Shown here in pieces: positions 31,849 through 41,750 of a stretch of 64,000 nucleotides of DNA; position 1 is the first letter of the stretch, and each line of letters opens with the position of its first letter. The stretch lies in NCBI RefSeq assembly GCF_900215245.1, contig NZ_LT907842.1, forward strand, positions 6,447,448-6,511,447, read 5' to 3'. This DNA is from Pseudomonas fluorescens (GTDB lineage Bacteria > Pseudomonadota > Gammaproteobacteria > Pseudomonadales > Pseudomonadaceae). A model generated the notes under the pieces. The model saw only the letters and a program-made list of their open reading frames with translations. It ran no database searches and had not been told where the DNA came from. The position numbers and the translations under genes were made by a program.

Positions 31849-32769
31849 TTATTGGCTCAATACGGCATGGCCGCCTTTAAGAATCGCGAGGGCGTCTTCT
31901 GCGATCTGCTCCGAGGCCAATACACCACGGTTGCGCGCCCAGCTGTCGCCATCGACTTCAGCGACGTGCTGATTGCGTACCGCGCCGAGCACTTGCCACA
32001 GCGGCTGCTTGCTCCAGGTATCGACGATGCTGGGGCGACGGTAGTGCCCTACCAACAACCAACCTGGGTCCAGCGCGAGCAATTGTTCCAGGCTGACAAA
32101 CTCGGTTGGTGCAGCCTTGGCGCGTACCGACGGCACTTTCAAGCCAATCGCCTCCAGCACACTGCCGGCGTAAGAGTCCGGGCCGTGCACGGAAAAACTG
32201 TCCTCACGCGCAACGCCGAACAGTACGCTGGCGCCGGCGGGAATCTGCTGCGCAATCGCGTTCAGGTGCTCACGGTTCTGCGCGATACGCGCTTGCATCT
32301 GCGGGCTTTTACCCAGGGCCTTGCCAATCAGTTCGGCGGATTTCAGGCTGCCCTGGTAATCCTCACCGCGTGATGGCAACAACAAGGTTGGCGCGATGCT
32401 CGCCAAGTCGCTGTAGAGCGCCTGGTGACGATTGAGGTCAGCGACGATCAGGTCCGGCTTGAGCCGGGCGATTTCCTCGATGCTTGGTTGCGAACGCAAG
32501 CCCACTGACGTCCATTGGCCGATGGCCTGGCGCACACGCGGCAACACTCGGTTGGCATCGCCATCGTCGGCGGCCCCGACTGGGGTGACGTCAACGGCAG
32601 CCAGGCTGTCGAGAAAAGAAAACTCCAGCACCACCACGCGCTTGGGCGCATCCGGCAGGTGCACCGCATGCTGGCCGTCATTGAGGTCGATGGGGGCCGC
32701 GTTCAACACGCTGGAGGAGAATGCCAGGAGGCAGGCGGCAAGGGTCGGGATGGAGCGCAGCATTCGCAT
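31849..32769 (-). CDS. fecB: Iron chelate periplasmic binding protein, FecB-like
   Basis: A 306-residue exported protein with a signal peptide ending LNAA. Agreement with E. coli FecB extends along the chain: KRVVVLEFSFLDSLAAVDV, PVGAADDGDANRVLP, SIEEIARLKPDLIVAD and WLLVGHYRRPSIVD. FecB binds ferric dicitrate or a similar chelate and delivers it to FecCD. The start at 32769 follows GAGGT. It begins the operon fecBCDE-like; a candidate Fur box lies 83 bases upstream. Confidence 0.85.
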   Translation of the reverse strand: MRMLRSIPTLAACLLAFSSSVLNAAPIDLNDGQHAVHLPDAPKRVVVLEFSFLDSLAAVDVTPVGAADDGDANRVLPRVRQAIGQWTSVGLRSQPSIEEIARLKPDLIVADLNRHQALYSDLASIAPTLLLPSRGEDYQGSLKSAELIGKALGKSPQMQARIAQNREHLNAIAQQIPAGASVLFGVAREDSFSVHGPDSYAGSVLEAIGLKVPSVRAKAAPTEFVSLEQLLALDPGWLLVGHYRRPSIVDTWSKQPLWQVLGAVRNQHVAEVDGDSWARNRGVLASEQIAEDALAILKGGHAVLSQ

Positions 32770-32851
32770 GACAAAGACCTCGGCGTTAAAACACCCAGGC
32801 GGGAGAGGCCTGGGAAAACGGCGGGTACTATTCCATATCACGGCGATGCAA

Positions 32852-32871
32852 TCAAAAAACATTCTTATTAA
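32852..32871 (-). promoter_or_regulatory. Candidate Fur box before the fecBCDE-like operon
   Basis: On the minus strand the sequence is TTAATAAGAATGTTTTTTGA. It agrees in part with the Pseudomonas Fur consensus (AATGATAATNATTNTCATT-like), mainly in the AATAAGAATG half. It lies in the only sizeable gap between the receptor and the binding-protein genes. Confidence 0.4.
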
Positions 32872-32933
32872 CGCGGCGAGTCTGGGGTGTGCCCAGGGCT
32901 ATGTGGGCGCCAGCGTCCACATAGCCCCGGTGC

Positions 32934-35339
32934 TTAGAAGTCCACCGTGGCCGACAGCAAATAGGTACGCGGCGTGGACAGGGTGAGGCCCGGTTCACTG
33001 TCATCCGAAGCACCGGCCGAACTCCAGTAGCGTTTATCGGCGACGTTCTCGACATTCGCGCGCAAGGTGATCTGCTTATCGTCGACCTTGAAGGCATAGC
33101 GCGCACCGACGTCAAGGCGGGTCCAGGCGTCGATTTCCTTGACGTTGGACTGGTCGAGGTACTGCGAGCTGGAATAGATACCACGGCTGGTCAGGGTCAA
33201 ACCTTCGACAGTCGGCACATCCCATTCGGCGCCCAGGTTGACGTTGTACTTGGGCGTGGCGGGGGCGCGGTTGCCGTCGAAAGTACCGTTGGTGGTATGA
33301 GTGAGTTCGCTGTCGATAAACATCACGCCACCCAGCAGGCGCACGCCCTTGAGCGGCTCGCCGAACACGCTCAGTTCCACGCCGTCGTTCTGGCGTTTGC
33401 CGTTGGGGCCGAACACCCGTGTAGTGGCGTTGGTTTCGTAGGCCGGCTGCTTGATTCGGAACACCGCAGCCGTCACGGCAAACGCGCCGGCGTCGTACTT
33501 GGCGCCGACTTCAACCTGGCGGCTGACAAACGGCGGGAAGATTTCATCTTCATTGATCGAGGTCGAAGGCGCGATTTTGCCCTGGCTCAAGCCTTCCATG
33601 TAGTTGGCATACAGCGACAACTTGTCGGTGGCTTTGAAGAGGATGCCGCCCGATGGCGAGACTTTTTCCTCGTCATACGCCGTATCGCCTTTGACGTTGT
33701 CGGTCCAGTCGTCGACCTTTACCCGCTGCCAGCGCGCGCCGAGGGTCAGTAATAAACGCTCGTCGAAAAAGCCCAGGGTGTCCGACAGCGCCACGCCACT
33801 GAAGCGGTTCTCGGTGTAGACCCTGGAATCCAGGCGTGTTGGCCGTGAAGGGGTTGGGGTTTCTACCGGGTTGTACAGGTTGCTCGGCGCCGCCGCATAC
33901 CGCGCGCCGCCGTTTTCAAAATCCATGTAGAAGTCGCTGGCCGCCAGGTTAATCTCATGGCTAACGGCTCCGGTATGCAACCAACTGCGCACCCCGGCTG
34001 TGGCGGTGCGCACGTTTTCATCGCGGGTGAAATCCCGTGGCAATACGCTGAAATCCCCGGCGTTGTTGGTGACGGAAACCGCGTGACGCAGGAAGTCGTG
34101 GTGGCTCTTACGCGCGCCCACACCGCCATAGAGCATCACGTTATCACTGAGGTCAAACTCGCCGTTAACGGTGCCGAAGGTGTCATCGGTGCGGGCTTTG
34201 CTCCAGGGCTGTGCGTAGTTATGGCGCACATCGTTGGCGCTCGGCACCCTGGCATTGGCGCCGACTTGTACACGTTCTTGTGGCGCGTCGGTGTCGCGCT
34301 CGGTGTGGCCTATATCCGTGGAAAGGCGCAGGCGCTCGCCGCGAAAATCCAGGCCCAACACGGCCATTTCACGGTCGACACGCTGGTGATCCCATTCGGT
34401 ATCACCGGACTGCTTCACGCCATTGAAACGCAGGCCAAATGTGTTGTCCTCACCAAAGCGCCGTCCCACATCCACCGCGCCACCGGCCTGGCTGCCGGAG
34501 GCCCAGGTACCGGTCAACGAGGTGATGTCCTTGTCGGTGGCGCGCTTGGGCACTACGTTGATCCCGCCGCCGACGCTGCCGCGCGGCGAGATGCCGTTGA
34601 GCAACTGGCTCGGGCCTTTGAGGATGTCGACGCGCTCGGCCATTTCCATGTCGATGGTGTAAGTCGGCAGCACGCCATAGAGGCCGTTGTAGGCCACATC
34701 GCTGTTGAACAGGCTGAACCCGCGAATGGTGAACTGCTCGTAGCGCCCGCCCGCCGGGTTGGTGGTGCGCACCGACGGGTCGCTGGCAACCAGCTCGCCG
34801 AGGGTGCGCGCCTGCTGGTTCTTCACCGCCTCGGCGGTATAGGTGGTCATGCTGAACGGCGTTTCCATAAAGTCACGCGAGCCGAGCAGACCTTGCGATC
34901 CGCGGCGCGCCACTTGGCCGCCGGCATAGGTATCCCCATCGGCCTGCCCCGTCATACCGAGGATCGACGTGGGTGCCAGTTGCAGGCTGCTGCCCTCCGG
35001 CACCGGCACCAACTTGTACGCCTGCTCGCCCAGCGCTTGCAGTTGCAGGCCCGATCCCCCCAGCAACTGCGCAAAGCCCTCCTCCACCGCGTATTCACCC
35101 GACAAGCCGGCGCTGCTGCGACCGCTGACCAGCGCCGGGTCCACCGACAGGTTGACCCCGGCGAGCCCGGCAAAACGGGTCAATGCGGCACTCAGGCTAC
35201 CGGCCGGCACCTCATAGCTGCGGCGCTGAGTGCTATCTTCGGCATAGCTGATCGGGACAAATAACGGGCTGGTACAGAGGCTCAGCATCAGGCTGAGGTT
35301 CAGCAACGGGCGCAAGCGCAAGGGTGAGACTGCGGGCAT
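32934..35339 (-). CDS. TonB-dependent siderophore receptor with N-terminal STN domain
   Basis: An 801-residue receptor. After a signal peptide (residues 1-35) comes an STN domain: RSYEVPAGSLSAALTRFA, VDPALVSGRSSAGLSGEY and LLGGSGLQLQALG. The plug has TLGELVASDPSV, YEQFTIRGFSL and VDILKGPSQLLNG, as in hydroxamate-type siderophore receptors. The barrel ends in VDF. STN domains usually talk to an anti-sigma factor, but no FecI/FecR pair is in the window. Upstream of fecBCDE-like genes, it probably imports the same ferric chelate. The start at 35339 was chosen because it begins the signal peptide. Confidence 0.87.
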   Translation of the reverse strand: MPAVSPLRLRPLLNLSLMLSLCTSPLFVPISYAEDSTQRRSYEVPAGSLSAALTRFAGLAGVNLSVDPALVSGRSSAGLSGEYAVEEGFAQLLGGSGLQLQALGEQAYKLVPVPEGSSLQLAPTSILGMTGQADGDTYAGGQVARRGSQGLLGSRDFMETPFSMTTYTAEAVKNQQARTLGELVASDPSVRTTNPAGGRYEQFTIRGFSLFNSDVAYNGLYGVLPTYTIDMEMAERVDILKGPSQLLNGISPRGSVGGGINVVPKRATDKDITSLTGTWASGSQAGGAVDVGRRFGEDNTFGLRFNGVKQSGDTEWDHQRVDREMAVLGLDFRGERLRLSTDIGHTERDTDAPQERVQVGANARVPSANDVRHNYAQPWSKARTDDTFGTVNGEFDLSDNVMLYGGVGARKSHHDFLRHAVSVTNNAGDFSVLPRDFTRDENVRTATAGVRSWLHTGAVSHEINLAASDFYMDFENGGARYAAAPSNLYNPVETPTPSRPTRLDSRVYTENRFSGVALSDTLGFFDERLLLTLGARWQRVKVDDWTDNVKGDTAYDEEKVSPSGGILFKATDKLSLYANYMEGLSQGKIAPSTSINEDEIFPPFVSRQVEVGAKYDAGAFAVTAAVFRIKQPAYETNATTRVFGPNGKRQNDGVELSVFGEPLKGVRLLGGVMFIDSELTHTTNGTFDGNRAPATPKYNVNLGAEWDVPTVEGLTLTSRGIYSSSQYLDQSNVKEIDAWTRLDVGARYAFKVDDKQITLRANVENVADKRYWSSAGASDDSEPGLTLSTPRTYLLSATVDF

Positions 35340-35517
35340 TGGGGGAAGCTCTCGATTTTGTTCACTTGCCTGGAATGACAGGCGAGGTGAAAAAAAGGGA
35401 CAGGCTTCGACGACTATTTTCAGAAGATCAATAAACGGCTCCACCTTCGTCTTGCATAGACGGCACCCATTCCTCACGATGTCGCCTGATTTCAATCTCT
35501 GCAAGAAGGCTCACCCC

Positions 35518-36147
35518 ATGAAGCTATTGCGTAAATGGCGCGAACATAAAGCGCGCAAGGCATTACGCGCGCTCTCCCCGCTGGAGCGCTCTACGCAAAA
35601 ACTGCGCAACCGTTACCCCGATTACAGTTTTGGCATCGGCACCTACGGAGACTTGAAGGTTCATGACTGGCATGAGGGCACAACCCTGCGAGTAGGCGCC
35701 TACACCTCGATTGCCGGCAATGTCGAAGTGTATTTGGGTGGTCACCATCGCACTGACTGGCTCAGCTGCTACCCGTTCCCGGCCAAGGTTAAAAGCCTCG
35801 CCCACATCACCGACTTCGGCGGCAGCAAAGGTGACGTCACCATCGGCAATGACTGCTGGATCAGCTCGCATGCGAAGATTCTGTCAGGCGTGACCATCGG
35901 CAATGGCGCGGTGGTTGCCGCCGGCTCGATCGTCACCAAGGATGTCGCGCCGTATGCCATTGTCGGCGGCAACCCCGCCAAACATATCCGCTGGCGCTTT
36001 GACGAACCCACCCGCCTGCTCCTTGAGCAATCCGCCTGGTGGGAATGGTCGGAAACCGAAGTCTGCGCGATCGCGCCTTTGCTCTGCAGCACGGACATCA
36101 CCCCGTTTGTGGACTACCTCAAACAGCGCGAACGCACGGCTGGCTGA
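35518..36147 (+). CDS. Hexapeptide-repeat O-acetyltransferase (CatB/xenobiotic type)
   Basis: A 209-residue enzyme with a left-handed beta-helix. Repeats are visible as [57 protein letters not shown] in spaced units, and the loop GGHHRTDW holds the likely catalytic histidine. The C-terminal motif [16 protein letters not shown] is typical of the xenobiotic acetyltransferase group. It transfers acetyl from acetyl-CoA to a small molecule or sugar; the substrate is unknown. The start at 35518 has AAGAAGG before it; an ATG at 35479 is in frame. Confidence 0.8.
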   Translation: MKLLRKWREHKARKALRALSPLERSTQKLRNRYPDYSFGIGTYGDLKVHDWHEGTTLRVGAYTSIAGNVEVYLGGHHRTDWLSCYPFPAKVKSLAHITDFGGSKGDVTIGNDCWISSHAKILSGVTIGNGAVVAAGSIVTKDVAPYAIVGGNPAKHIRWRFDEPTRLLLEQSAWWEWSETEVCAIAPLLCSTDITPFVDYLKQRERTAG

Positions 36148-36170
36148 CGCCACCTGAAAGTGTGACGCAT

Positions 36171-36204
36171 GAAAAAGCCCAACCTTTTCAGATTGGGCTT
36201 TTTC
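36171..36204. terminator. Bidirectional intrinsic terminator
   Basis: GAAAAAGCCCAA pairs with TTGGGCTTTTTC across a 10-base loop. A and T runs at both sides let it work for the acetyltransferase gene (plus) and for the tRNA-Pro transcript (minus). Confidence 0.85.
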
Positions 36205-36215
36205 AAAGAAGAATA

Positions 36216-36292
36216 TGGTCGGGACGGAGTGATTCGAACACTCGACCCCTAGCACCCCATGCTAGTGCGCTACCGGACTGCGCTACGCCCCG
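36216..36292 (-). tRNA. tRNA-Pro (anticodon GGG)
   Basis: A 77-base tRNA with CCA encoded. The acceptor stem CGGGGCG pairs with CGTCCCG. The anticodon stem CTAGC/GCTAG encloses the loop ATGGGGT, giving anticodon GGG, and the T arm contains GTTCGAAT. It ends the thrS-to-merR gene group, as in other pseudomonads. Confidence 0.95.
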
Positions 36293-36382
36293 ACTAGGCG
36301 TGTTACTGGGTTCGCTTCGCAACGAAGCGATCAGGAATATACCGCAAGCTTTTGAAATGTGGAAGTATTTTAAAAGCCTGGG

Positions 36383-36739
36383 TTATTTCTTCAAAACCAC
36401 CAGCACATCTTCGAGTTCGGAGATCATCTGGCGGATCAATTGCTTGTATTGGGTGGTGTCGTCTTTGGCTTCATCACCGGACATACGCTGGCGCGCGCCG
36501 CTGATGGTGAACCCCTGATCGTAGAGCAACGCGCGGATCTGTCGGATCATCAGCACATCCTGGCGCTGATAATACCGACGGTTCCCGGTGCGTTTGACGG
36601 GGTTGAGTTGAGGAAACTCCTGCTCCCAATAGCGCAGCACGTGCGGTTTGACCGCACAGAGCTCGCTGACTTCACCGATGGTGAAGTAGCGTTTGCCTGG
36701 GATGACGGGTAGCTCGTCGTTATGACTTGGTTCCAGCAT
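36383..36739 (-). CDS. MerR-family transcriptional regulator next to ihfA
   Basis: A 118-residue regulator. The N-terminal helix-turn-helix reads [27 protein letters not shown], with the MerR-type wing [10 protein letters not shown]. The C-terminal part is a short coiled coil without metal-binding cysteines, so no metal ligand is implied. The gene overlaps ihfA by 20 bases, an arrangement conserved in Pseudomonas. Its targets are not known to me. Confidence 0.85.
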   Translation of the reverse strand: MLEPSHNDELPVIPGKRYFTIGEVSELCAVKPHVLRYWEQEFPQLNPVKRTGNRRYYQRQDVLMIRQIRALLYDQGFTISGARQRMSGDEAKDDTTQYKQLIRQMISELEDVLVVLKK

Positions 36740-37022
36740 AAGCCTCAACTCGGGCCTTCAACTTCTGCCCTGGACGAAAGGTGACCACACGGCGAGCCGT
36801 GATCGGGATTTCTTCTCCCGTTTTTGGATTGCGGCCAGGCCGCTGGCGTTTGTCCCGCAGGTCAAAATTGCCGAAACCGGACAATTTGACCTGTTCGTTG
36901 TCTTCCAGAGCGTGCCTGATTTCTTCAAAAAACAGCTCGACCAATTCCTTGGCCTCGCGCTTGTTCAGACCCAACTCTTCGTACAGACGTTCCGCCATCT
37001 CAGCTTTCGTCAAAGCCCCCAT
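36720..37022 (-). CDS. ihfA: Integration host factor subunit alpha
   Basis: A 100-residue DNA-bending protein of the HU/IHF family: [25 protein letters not shown] in spaced motifs, the DNA-contacting arm [25 protein letters not shown] with the intercalating proline. With IhfB it forms the nucleoid protein IHF. It follows pheT by 3 bases, in the classical phenylalanyl-tRNA synthetase operon order. Confidence 0.97.
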   Translation of the reverse strand: MGALTKAEMAERLYEELGLNKREAKELVELFFEEIRHALEDNEQVKLSGFGNFDLRDKRQRPGRNPKTGEEIPITARRVVTFRPGQKLKARVEAYAGTKS

Positions 37023-37025
37023 ACG

Positions 37026-39404
37026 TCACTTCCTTAACGTGGCGTTCAACCTTTGTTCGAGCGAGGTGAGGATATTTTGTGTCGTGGTATTCACCTCATC
37101 GTCATTAAGAGTGCGCGATGGATGCTGCCAGGTCAAGCCAACTGCAAGGCTTTTTCTATGCGGATCAATGCCTTTACCCTGATAGACGTCAAATAGCCTG
37201 AGGTCTGTCAGCCATTCCCCTGCATTTTCACGGATTACATCCAGAACAGCAGTGGCGGCCACGTCACGGTCGGCAATCAGCGCCAGGTCACGACGCACTT
37301 CAGGGAAGCGCGACAACTCGCTGAATTTAGGCATTTTGCCCGACGCCACTTCCGCCAGCACCAGCTCAAAAACGAACACAGGGCGGTCGAGACCGAGGGT
37401 TTTCGACAGCTCGGGGTGGATCGCACCGACGAAGCCCACCAAGCGCCCTTCGCGCTCGATACGCGCAGTCTGGCCCGGGTGCAACGCTGGATGATTGCCT
37501 GGCACGAACGTGAAGTCGTTCAGTGCACCGGCAAAGCCCAATACCGCTTCTACATCAGCTTTAACGTCGAAGAAGTCCACGGCGTCACGGCCCTGTGCCC
37601 AGCCTTCCGGCAGCCGGCTACCGCACACCACACCGGCGAGCATCGGCTCTTGCTTCAGGCCGTCGAGTTGGCCGACGAAACGCAGGCCGCTTTCGAACAT
37701 GCGTACGCGATCCTGCTGACGGTTCAGGTTATGCGAAAGTGCCTTGACCAAGCCTGGCCACAGCGACGAGCGCATGGCGGCCATGTCGTTAGAGATCGGG
37801 TTAGCCAACAACAACGGCTCGACACCTGGGTTGAACAGTTCGAACTGCTTCGGATCGATGAAGCTATAGGTCACGGCTTCCTGGTAGCCACGGGCAACCA
37901 GCAGGCGACGCAACTCAGGCAGGTGCGCACGCGCTTCGGCCTTGGGTTGCGGTGCCAGGCGCGCTTGCGGGTAGCGCACCGGCAGACGGTTATAGCCATA
38001 CAGACGGGCCAGCTCTTCGATCAGATCAACTTCAAGGCTGATATCGAAACGATGGCTTGGCACTTCAACGTGCCACTGCCCTTCGGCGCCAGCGGAAATG
38101 CCAAGGCCAAGTGCCGACAACAATTGCTCGATCTGCGCAGGCTCGATCACCAGGCCGAGCATTTGCTCGACGCTTTTGGCGCGCAGCGTAATAGGGGCAA
38201 CGGACGGCAGGTACTGTTCGTTGACGGTTTCGGTGATCGGGCCGGCGTCGCCACCGGTGATCTCCAGCAGCAGGCCAGTGGCGCGCTCCATGGCTTCACG
38301 GGCCAGCTTCCAGTCCACGCCACGCTCGTAACGATGCGAAGCATCGGTGTGCAGGCCGTAAGAACGCGCCTTGCCGGCGATGGCGATCTGATCGAAGAAC
38401 GCGCTTTCGAGGAAAATATCGCGAGTGGTCGCGGACACGCCGCTGTGCTCGCCACCCATCACGCCGGCAATCGCCAGGGCGCGGGAATGGTCGGCGATGA
38501 CCAGGGTATCAGCGCGCAGGCTGACTTCCTGGCCGTCGAGCAAGACGAGCTTCTCGCCTTCTTCGGCCATGCGCACGCGGATACCGCCATTGATTTCGGC
38601 GAGATCGAATGCGTGCAACGGTTGGCCCAGCTCCAGCATCACGTAGTTGGTGATGTCGACGGCAGCGTCGATGCTGCGCACATCGGCGCGACGCAGGCGC
38701 TCAACCATCCACAGCGGGGTTGGCTTGGAAAGGTCGACGTTACGGATCACACGGCCCAGGTAGCGTGGGCAAGCGTTGGGCGCCAGCACTTCAATCGGGC
38801 GCACTTCCTCGTGCACGGCAGCGACTGCGGCAACCACGGGGCGGGTGACTGGAACGTTGTACAACGCGCCGACTTCACGGGCCAGGCCAGCGAGGGACAG
38901 GCAATCGCCACGGTTCGGGGTCAGGTCGACCTCGATGCTGGCGTCTTCCAGCTCCAGATAGACACGAACGTCCTGGCCTACGGGTGCGTCAGCCGGCAGC
39001 TCCATCAGGCCGTCGTTGCCCTCGCCCACTTGCAGTTCTGCCTGGGAGCAGAGCATGCCGTTGGACTCAACGCCACGCAGCTTGGCTTTCTTGATCTTGA
39101 AGTCGCCGGGCAGTTCGGCGCCGATCATGGCGAACGGAATCTTCAGGCCCGGGCGCACGTTTGGCGCTCCGCATACGACCTGGAAGGTTTCGGTGCCATT
39201 GCTGACCTGGCACACCCGCAATTTATCAGCATCAGGGTGCTGCTCGGTGCTGAGCACCTCGCCCACGACCACGCCGCTGAAAACACCGGCGGCCGGCGTT
39301 ACGCTATCGACCTCAAGGCCGGCCATCGACAGACGAGCAACCAGCTCGTCGCGATCTACCTGCGGGCTTACCCAGCCACGCAGCCATTGTTCACTGAATT
39401 TCAT
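37026..39404 (-). CDS. pheT: Phenylalanyl-tRNA synthetase beta subunit
   Basis: A 792-residue protein, full length for bacterial PheT. The N-terminus MKFSEQWLRGWV is followed by the tRNA-binding EMAP-like domain (VVGEVLSTEQHPDADKLRVC), the B3/B4 editing region, the B5 domain and the C-terminal anticodon-binding domain (FPEVRRDLALIADRDV). It forms the alpha2beta2 enzyme with PheS that charges tRNA-Phe. It lies 26 bases after pheS. Confidence 0.97.
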   Translation of the reverse strand: MKFSEQWLRGWVSPQVDRDELVARLSMAGLEVDSVTPAAGVFSGVVVGEVLSTEQHPDADKLRVCQVSNGTETFQVVCGAPNVRPGLKIPFAMIGAELPGDFKIKKAKLRGVESNGMLCSQAELQVGEGNDGLMELPADAPVGQDVRVYLELEDASIEVDLTPNRGDCLSLAGLAREVGALYNVPVTRPVVAAVAAVHEEVRPIEVLAPNACPRYLGRVIRNVDLSKPTPLWMVERLRRADVRSIDAAVDITNYVMLELGQPLHAFDLAEINGGIRVRMAEEGEKLVLLDGQEVSLRADTLVIADHSRALAIAGVMGGEHSGVSATTRDIFLESAFFDQIAIAGKARSYGLHTDASHRYERGVDWKLAREAMERATGLLLEITGGDAGPITETVNEQYLPSVAPITLRAKSVEQMLGLVIEPAQIEQLLSALGLGISAGAEGQWHVEVPSHRFDISLEVDLIEELARLYGYNRLPVRYPQARLAPQPKAEARAHLPELRRLLVARGYQEAVTYSFIDPKQFELFNPGVEPLLLANPISNDMAAMRSSLWPGLVKALSHNLNRQQDRVRMFESGLRFVGQLDGLKQEPMLAGVVCGSRLPEGWAQGRDAVDFFDVKADVEAVLGFAGALNDFTFVPGNHPALHPGQTARIEREGRLVGFVGAIHPELSKTLGLDRPVFVFELVLAEVASGKMPKFSELSRFPEVRRDLALIADRDVAATAVLDVIRENAGEWLTDLRLFDVYQGKGIDPHRKSLAVGLTWQHPSRTLNDDEVNTTTQNILTSLEQRLNATLRK

Positions 39405-39430
39405 CCTGCTCTCCTAAAGATTCGTTACGA

Positions 39431-40501
<1,071 letters not shown>

Positions 40502-40512
40502 ATGACGTTTAC

Positions 40513-40542
40513 CACCCTGGGCTGCAGGAGCAACCCAGGGTG
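40513..40542 (-). promoter_or_regulatory. Second hairpin in the pheST leader
   Basis: CACCCTGGG and CCCAGGGTG form a 9-base stem around a 12-base loop. It lies 14 bases after the rplT stop and 11 bases before the terminator-like hairpin. It has no T run. Confidence 0.6.
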
Positions 40543-40556
40543 ACTGTCGGGGGTAC

Positions 40557-40913
40557 TTAAGCCAAAGTGGCTTTAGCTTTCTCGACAATCGCAGCAAACA
40601 CCGCTTTATCGTTCACGGCCAGTTCAGCCAGAACCTTACGGTCGATTTCGATGGACGCTTTTTTCAGGCCAGCGATGAAACGGCTGTAGGACAGACCGTT
40701 AACACGTGCACCAGCGTTGATACGAGCGATCCACAGAGCGCGGAACTGACGTTTTTTCTGACGACGGTCACGGTAGGCGTATTGGCCTGCCTTGATTACC
40801 GCTTGCTTGGCAACACGGAATACGCGTGAACGCGCGCCGTAGTAGCCTTTAGCAAGTTTCAGAATTTTTTTGTGACGCTTACGGGCAATGACGCCACGCT
40901 TTACACGAGCCAT
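40557..40913 (-). CDS. rplT: 50S ribosomal protein L20
   Basis: A 118-residue ribosomal protein of standard length: [19 protein letters not shown] and the C-terminal [20 protein letters not shown] in spaced motifs. L20 is an early assembly protein of the large subunit and in many bacteria represses its own operon. It lies 30 bases after rpmI. Confidence 0.98.
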   Translation of the reverse strand: MARVKRGVIARKRHKKILKLAKGYYGARSRVFRVAKQAVIKAGQYAYRDRRQKKRQFRALWIARINAGARVNGLSYSRFIAGLKKASIEIDRKVLAELAVNDKAVFAAIVEKAKATLA

Positions 40914-40943
40914 GAGTTACTTCCTCTATTCTTGATCCAAAAA

Positions 40944-41138
40944 TTAACGAAGGCGCAGCATGCGCTCGACTTTTGCCACGTCAGACGGATGCAGCAAGCT
41001 GCTTCCGCGCAGTTGACGCTTACGCTTGGTCGACATTTTGGTCAGGATGTGGCTCTTGAAAGCGTGCTTGTGCTTGATACCGTTAGCAGTTTTCAGAAAC
41101 CGCTTAGCAGCACCACTTTTAGTCTTCATCTTTGGCAT
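40944..41138 (-). CDS. rpmI: 50S ribosomal protein L35
   Basis: A 64-residue basic protein: [15 protein letters not shown] and [18 protein letters not shown]. It is the standard length for L35 and is placed between infC and rplT as in most bacteria. Confidence 0.98.
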   Translation of the reverse strand: MPKMKTKSGAAKRFLKTANGIKHKHAFKSHILTKMSTKRKRQLRGSSLLHPSDVAKVERMLRLR

Positions 41139-41198
41139 GTTCGGATACTCCGCATTCAGTTGATAAACATAATCAGAAGGCCTGCCGTGCCCTGTTGA

Positions 41199-41750
41199 TT
41201 ACTTCTTCTTTTTCGGGGCGATGACCATAATCAGCTGGCGTCCTTCCATCTTAGGATGCTGCTCGACAGAACCGTACTCCAACAGGTCAGCTTCAACCCG
41301 CTTGAGGAGTTCCATCCCCAGCTCCTGGTGGGCCATCTCACGGCCGCGGAATCGCAAGGATACCTTGGCCCTGTCCCCATCACTCAGGAAACGTACCAGG
41401 TTGCGCAGTTTTACCTGGTAATCCCCTTCCTCCGTCCCTGGACGAAACTTGATTTCTTTTACTTGAATCTGCTTCTGGTTCTTCTTCGCTGCAGCAATCT
41501 GCTTCTTCTTCTCGAAGATCGACTTGCCGTAGTCCATCACCCGGCAAACGGGTGGGATTGCATCGGCGGAAATTTCCACCAGGTCCAATTTGGACTCTTC
41601 AGCAATACGAAGCGCTTCATCAATCGAGACGATGCCAATCTGCTCGCCGTCAGCGCCAATTAACCGAACCTCGCGTGCCGAGATATTCTCGTTGATCGGG
41701 GCTTTCGGTGCAGCTCGTTTATCTTGTCTCATTTCACGCTTAATAATAAT
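41199..41750 (-). CDS. infC: Translation initiation factor IF-3, AUU start
   Basis: IF-3 prevents premature subunit joining and checks start codons. The body [19 protein letters not shown] through MIVIAPKKK is standard. The first ATG (41732) would give 177 residues without a good ribosome site. Upstream in frame are three ATT codons (41750, 41747, 41744) directly after GGAG at 41753-41756, giving the N-terminus (M)[10 protein letters not shown] known from pseudomonads. The ATT at 41750 shares one base with the thrS stop. A non-standard AUU start is how IF-3 controls its own level in E. coli. Which of the three ATT codons is used is not certain. Confidence 0.93.
   Translation of the reverse strand: MIIKREMRQDKRAAPKAPINENISAREVRLIGADGEQIGIVSIDEALRIAEESKLDLVEISADAIPPVCRVMDYGKSIFEKKKQIAAAKKNQKQIQVKEIKFRPGTEEGDYQVKLRNLVRFLSDGDRAKVSLRFRGREMAHQELGMELLKRVEADLLEYGSVEQHPKMEGRQLIMVIAPKKKK

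Noticed and set aside
31875..31890. A further match to the RcsB-like motif (TTTAAGAATCG).
   Set aside because: It lies inside the coding sequence of the fecB-like gene, lacks the second half-site and has no promoter context.
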